Part shown: in pieces, positions 6,906 through 10,214 of the stretch
How the letters are laid out: every line of letters starts with the position of its first letter
Numbering within the stretch: the first letter of the stretch is position 1
NCBI GenBank assembly: GCA_029940125.1
Contig: JAOZRP010000058.1
Span: forward strand, 1 to 10,214
Direction: 5' to 3'
DNA length: 10,214 nt
From: a bacterium
Lineage (GTDB): Bacteria > Desulfobacterota > Anaeroferrophillalia > Anaeroferrophillales > Anaeroferrophillaceae
Made by a program: the position numbers and the translations under genes
Notes under the pieces: generated by a model
Databases searched by the model: none
Told to the model about the DNA's origin: nothing
The model's input: only the letters and a program-made list of their open reading frames with translations

Positions 6906-7972
6906 GGTTTGAAGGAAAAACTGGATATTTCACTTTCAGCCACCGGCAGGTTGTTTTCATCCAGACCGATGACCCGCCAGCGATACATGGCATCAGCCTC
7001 GAACCTGCTATTGACAATACTGGCCGGCACACGGTAGGCCGGTTCCCGACTGTAAGCGGAGAAAACCACTTCCTCGCCTTCGGCGCCAAAAAAGTCCAGC
7101 CGATAGGAAGCAACCCCGGGCTTCTCCTGCCACGAAAAACTGAAGCTGGCAGGATTCAACACCGCTTCATTTGCCGGCCCGGCCAGACGGATGGGATGCC
7201 GGTTAACCAGGTCTTCCCCGGTAACCACGTAGACGACCTCGGGAAAAGTGATGTTCATTGGCGGTTCCGTAATTACGAACCGCAGCCGGTGCGAGCCGGT
7301 GGAATGGGTGGGCAGAGGCGGCACCGCCGGCAGCTTCAGGGTAAACGTCCGGTTGTTGGCATAGGGCAAATTTTTGATGACCTGGGCCAGGATGCGGTCG
7401 TCAGCCTGCCAGTAGCCCTTGAACAGCCCGGATCCCTCATACCGGAGATCAACGGCGGCCTCGATGTCCCGCTGGTTTCTCTTGACAAACAGCTTGGATT
7501 CCTTGTTTTTGAAATAAACCTGGATCCGGGTAAAGGCCAGCTTGGCATTGACGGTAACCGTGCGGGAAGGATTGAGTGGCGCAGATGGAATCCCCGGCGG
7601 TACCCCTATAGAAGTACCAGGATAATAACGAACACTAATGACATAAGTCCCGGCTCTATCAAAACGGTGAGTGAGATTAATATAATAATTCACCTGATCA
7701 GGACTCGTCCCCAGTCCCACACGATGCCAGCCGCTGCCGTCGCCGTAATCCACCTCCGCGGAACCATCGGCGGCTGGTGATACAGGATCAAAGTAAAGTG
7801 AAATGGCTATTTGAACTGAATCCCCCAACTGGATGCTGGAAGGCGTTACAGACAGGGTAATCGCCCCCGCCGGAGAAGCCTGGAAAAGCAGCCAGAAGAG
7901 CAAGAAAAGGAAACAGAACAATCCGGCGGTTCCACAACGCTTACTCAATAATAATGAAGAAAAATATTTCAT
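6896..7972 (-). CDS. Exported PKD / Fn3-like domain protein, function unknown
   Basis: A 358-aa protein. Residues 1-37 form a long signal peptide with a very hydrophobic core and an AGA cleavage site. Residues about 38-135 are a PKD-like domain with DYGDG at 75-79 and the family's H-x-F-x-x-A-G-T-Y-x-I-S strand near 101-112. Residues about 143-255 form a beta domain with a distinctive R-Y-E-G-S-G-L-F-x-G-Y-W motif near 177. Residues about 262-356 form an Fn3-like domain (FSFSWQEKPGVASYRLDFF near 276) that resembles the module at about 540 of the 2079-aa protein. Probably a periplasmic or outer-surface binding or scaffold protein that works with the beta-barrel encoded 25 bp upstream in the same operon. 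No catalytic motif and no lipobox. The ATG is supported by AGGAG seven bases upstream. Domain assignments rest on motif reading, not a search. Confidence 0.93.
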   Translation of the reverse strand: MKYFSSLLLSKRCGTAGLFCFLFLLFWLLFQASPAGAITLSVTPSSIQLGDSVQIAISLYFDPVSPAADGSAEVDYGDGSGWHRVGLGTSPDQVNYYINLTHRFDRAGTYVISVRYYPGTSIGVPPGIPSAPLNPSRTVTVNAKLAFTRIQVYFKNKESKLFVKRNQRDIEAAVDLRYEGSGLFKGYWQADDRILAQVIKNLPYANNRTFTLKLPAVPPLPTHSTGSHRLRFVITEPPMNITFPEVVYVVTGEDLVNRHPIRLAGPANEAVLNPASFSFSWQEKPGVASYRLDFFGAEGEEVVFSAYSREPAYRVPASIVNSRFEADAMYRWRVIGLDENNLPVAESEISSFSFKPGS

Positions 7973-7979
7973 ACTGGCT

Positions 7980-7984
7980 CTCCT
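7980..7984 (-). promoter_or_regulatory. Shine-Dalgarno of the 358-aa gene
   Basis: The minus strand reads AGGAG seven bases before the ATG at 7970-7972, within the 25-bp gap after the stop of the barrel gene. The short gap and dedicated ribosome binding site indicate co-transcription. Confidence 0.85.
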
Positions 7985-7997
7985 GTAATAGCAAATA

Positions 7998-9938
7998 TCA
8001 GAACGAAAACGGCATCCTGGTAGTCAAGGTTCCCATAATCAAGCTTTCTTTCTGGGCATCGGCCGACTCCTGTTTGGCCCGGTTATAGGTGAAATCAACC
8101 CCCAGGGTTGGATTCAGCAGGTCGTGAAAAAAAGGCAGGTTGTATGCCAGTCTCCCGTAGCCGCTGAAATTGTTCCCATCCCCCTGGTCTTCATCCGTCT
8201 CGGTGCGGTCGTAGGTGCCACCGAGATTGTAACTGATCGCATCCTGGAAAAGAGTGCCCTGAACATCCAGGGTAAAGGTGTAATTGTCATTGGTGATGTC
8301 GGCCAGCAGATCCTTGTAACGGGTCAGGCCCGAACTCAAGCTTATGGTCATGGTATCAAAAGTGAGCGTTGGGCTGACGCAGATGCTGGTCGTCCTGGTA
8401 TCCATATCCTGGTCGCTACGGTCATTTTGACGGCTGTACTGGCCGGAAAAGTTTACACTGAAAATTCCTGGGCCGTTATAGCCGATGTCAACGGTAAAAG
8501 TGTCGGTAATCAGGTCGGTTTCCTGGCCGCCGGCCGGCTCATCTTTGCTGTTGTCCATGGCCCGCTGATACCCCAGGCTGATGGGAAAGCTGGCAAAACC
8601 GTTGTAGGAATAGGTCAACCCGCCGGCATCCGAAGTGGTACGGGCGTAAGAAGAATCGGAATCAACATTGTCGTAGGAGTGGGACAGGGTAATCCCAAAA
8701 CTGTGGTTTGCATAGTTCAGGCTGCCAAAAGCATCAAAACCCCTGAAATCCCGCTGGGGACTCAAATTTCCCGGAAGGTCATAGTCGGGACCGAAATATT
8801 TATAGGAAGCCCCATAGGAATACAAGTCGCCCTCACCGGCCAGCTCAACCCTGAAGGCCTCGTCGCTTTCACTGGATTCATTGTCACTGATATCAGGATC
8901 AAAATCAGAGCGGTCGTATTCAAGCTCCGTCGCCAATTTACGCTGCCAGAGATCAGTCTTGACGACAAAACCATACACATCGCCCTCATTGCCCTCCTCC
9001 TGGCTCCAGGTCGAAAAGGAATTGCGCCGCTGACCGCCATCAAAATAAAAGCCTTTGACATCAATCCGTTCATTGAACATTTTCATGCCGCCGGATATCC
9101 CACGCAGATATTTATCATCATTGAAACCGATGCCGCTGCCGTCATGGACTCCGTAGGTGTCCCAGCTGAACACGGAAAAGGCATTGGCATAAAAATTCCC
9201 GAGACCAAGGTTGAACTGCCCCCCGTGACGGCTCAGGGATGTGAACGTATTTTGTGACTCCTCCAACTGCAGGTCGCCAAACTCAAACGCCGCATCGATC
9301 ATCTCATGCTGATAATGGGTGCGCACCATAAAATCGTGAACGTCAAAACCCTTGCGCTCCGGGCGGGCTACCCCCCGGCTCTGCTCCAGGTAGCGAACGT
9401 TGGCCACTAGGCTGATGTCCCAGTCGCCCTTTCTGACCACTGACTGGTGGTTAAGGGTTGAATCCAGATGGGTCATGCTGAAGTCATCCCCATAGTTCGC
9501 ATGGTAATTGCTCGCCTGGGCATTCAAATCCCATTCGTTGGTGGTGTATATTTCGTCCAGCATGGCGCTGTGGCGGGAAAAAAACTCCACCTGAACTTCG
9601 AAAGGACCTTGTGGGCCGTTGCCGGAGATGGTAATCATATGACTGCCCGATAACAGAAGCTGGGGAGCCCGGCACTGAAAACCGTCCGCGGTGATCTCCG
9701 CCAGGGCCGTAATGTCGCTGTCGTCAAGGAGGATAAGTACAGATTCCCGGTCCACTGGAACCGTGAAGCGGCCGCTGATCCGCGGCTTTTTGGCAATCAC
9801 TTCACTGTGGGGAAGCGGGGCAATCATCTCGACGACCGCGGCGCCGGAAGAACCATCATCGGCATAAACGGCGTAACCAAAAGAAATAAACATCATCAAA
9901 ACACAACCAGTCACAACCTGCAGAAAGCGTTTAGCCAT
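7998..9938 (-). CDS. Outer-membrane beta-barrel protein with N-terminal Ig-like domain
   Basis: A 646-aa protein. Residues 1-26 are a signal peptide (cleavage after VYA). Residues about 35-112 look like an Ig-like or cadherin-like domain, rich in beta strands. From about 130 to the end there are many alternating amphipathic strands separated by Asp/Asn/Ser/Gly-rich turns (for example DPDISDNESSESDE near 350). The chain ends in M-P-F-S-F; a C-terminal Phe is the usual signal for BAM-dependent insertion. The barrel is large, but I cannot count its strands reliably and see no plug or TonB box. It may be a porin-like channel, or the outer-membrane anchor or exporter for the two exported proteins encoded downstream. 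The start has only a weak ribosome binding site (AAGGT, 11 bases upstream), but the signal peptide supports it. A VTGC at 9-12 is too close to the start to be a real lipobox. No named family was recognised. Confidence 0.93.
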   Translation of the reverse strand: MAKRFLQVVTGCVLMMFISFGYAVYADDGSSGAAVVEMIAPLPHSEVIAKKPRISGRFTVPVDRESVLILLDDSDITALAEITADGFQCRAPQLLLSGSHMITISGNGPQGPFEVQVEFFSRHSAMLDEIYTTNEWDLNAQASNYHANYGDDFSMTHLDSTLNHQSVVRKGDWDISLVANVRYLEQSRGVARPERKGFDVHDFMVRTHYQHEMIDAAFEFGDLQLEESQNTFTSLSRHGGQFNLGLGNFYANAFSVFSWDTYGVHDGSGIGFNDDKYLRGISGGMKMFNERIDVKGFYFDGGQRRNSFSTWSQEEGNEGDVYGFVVKTDLWQRKLATELEYDRSDFDPDISDNESSESDEAFRVELAGEGDLYSYGASYKYFGPDYDLPGNLSPQRDFRGFDAFGSLNYANHSFGITLSHSYDNVDSDSSYARTTSDAGGLTYSYNGFASFPISLGYQRAMDNSKDEPAGGQETDLITDTFTVDIGYNGPGIFSVNFSGQYSRQNDRSDQDMDTRTTSICVSPTLTFDTMTISLSSGLTRYKDLLADITNDNYTFTLDVQGTLFQDAISYNLGGTYDRTETDEDQGDGNNFSGYGRLAYNLPFFHDLLNPTLGVDFTYNRAKQESADAQKESLIMGTLTTRMPFSF

Positions 9939-9958
9939 ACCACCACTACCTTTGCATT

Positions 9959-9986
9959 ATTTTACATGTCGTGTTAATCATTTCAA
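9959..9986 (-). promoter_or_regulatory. Tentative sigma-70-like promoter for the barrel operon
   Basis: On the minus strand TTGAAA (9986-9981) is followed after 16 bases by TAAAAT (9964-9959), each one base off consensus. The -10 box lies only 20 bases before the ATG, so the transcript leader would be about 14 bases and would exclude the hairpin at 10003-10018. An AT-rich stretch makes chance matches likely. Confidence 0.3.
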
Positions 9987-10002
9987 TGTTCAGCTGAAAA
10001 GA

Positions 10003-10018
10003 CTCATTTCCCGATGAG
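10003..10018. repeat. Small hairpin with TTCCCG loop, upstream of the barrel gene
   Basis: CTCAT (10003-10007) and ATGAG (10014-10018) pair around a six-base loop. On the minus-strand RNA the loop reads CGGGAA and so presents a GGA. The same geometry and an almost identical loop occur at 73-88, in the same orientation; the two sites agree at about 21 of 29 positions when flanks are included. This could be a dispersed repeat, or, if transcribed, a binding site for a GGA-reading RNA-binding protein such as CsrA. Both are inferences. Confidence 0.45.
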
Positions 10019-10075
10019 CAGTTCCAGTGATCATCTTTTATCAGCTTTTAATAAAACATTGGACTACAGATTATG

Positions 10076-10098
10076 AAAAAACGGCCATCAAGATGACC
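10076..10098 (-). terminator. Likely Rho-independent terminator of an off-window upstream gene
   Basis: On the minus strand GGTCAT (10098-10093) and ATGGCC (10088-10083) pair, with one U-G wobble, around a CTTG loop. A G and then six T residues (10081-10076) follow. The stem is short but the layout is classic. It implies that a minus-strand gene or RNA ends upstream. The stretch 10099-10214 shows no recognisable coding end, only an open 13-codon tail ending near 10173. Confidence 0.55.
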
Positions 10099-10214
10099 AG
10101 TATATGCGCCAAATGATGGCTGAAACCTGCTTCTTCTTGCAGTTCGGTCACCGGCTGCCGGACACTAAAGGCTCAGAGAGAACATCCACCGCAGCTAGCT
10201 ACTATTACAATAAA

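Noticed and set aside
8124..9257. Long plus-strand open frame (377 codons) opposite the barrel gene
   Set aside because: It is antisense to a gene with signal peptide and barrel features; the translation has no recognisable domain and the openness follows from codon bias.
9903..9914. Lipobox (VTGC at residues 9-12) in the barrel protein
   Set aside because: The cysteine is too close to the N-terminus, before the hydrophobic core; a standard cleavage site after residue 26 fits better.
10099..10214. 3' end of an upstream minus-strand gene (13 open codons ending near 10173)
   Set aside because: The stretch is too short to distinguish from chance; only the terminator at 10076-10098 hints at an upstream transcript.

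Overview
The window holds three long protein-coding genes, all on the minus strand, in the transcription order 9938-7998 (646 aa), 7972-6896 (358 aa) and 6354-115 (2079 aa). Each product starts with a clear Sec-type signal peptide, so the locus is devoted to exported proteins. The first gene codes for an outer-membrane beta-barrel, so the host is Gram-negative. The GC-rich sequence, the CARDB/PKD/Ig-like modules and the general look of the proteins suggest a Desulfobacterota (deltaproteobacterial) genome. That placement is inference; no taxonomic marker gene is present.

Layout, in transcription order (right to left). 10214-9939 is non-coding. It holds a likely terminator for an off-window upstream gene (10098-10076), a small hairpin with a TTCCCR loop (10018-10003) and a tentative sigma-70-like promoter (9986-9959). 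The barrel gene follows. A 25-bp gap with a good Shine-Dalgarno leads into the 358-aa PKD / Fn3-like protein, so these two genes very probably form one operon. A 541-bp intergenic region (6895-6355) comes next. It contains a strong Rho-independent terminator (6793-6755), a roughly 230-bp imperfect palindrome that looks like a MITE or other folded mobile repeat (6734-6501), and a 5' leader with a 9-bp hairpin just upstream of a good ribosome binding site. The 2079-aa protein then fills the rest of the window down to position 115. The last 114 bp contain a second copy of the TTCCCR hairpin and no convincing gene.

The working picture is a three-component envelope or surface assembly. It comprises an outer-membrane barrel with an N-terminal periplasmic Ig-like domain, a small exported PKD/Fn3 protein, and a giant exported multi-domain protein. 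The giant protein contains CARDB, three Ig/TIG-like repeats, an Fn3-like module, two lysine-rich linkers, a PKD domain and an approximately 840-aa Gly/aromatic-rich beta region ending in a Cys-rich tail. The small and giant proteins share PKD and Fn3-like modules, which supports a common origin or a joint role. No enzyme active site was recognised in any of the three, and I recognise no characterised system with this composition. The palindromic element and the terminator imply that the giant gene is at least partly transcribed on its own.
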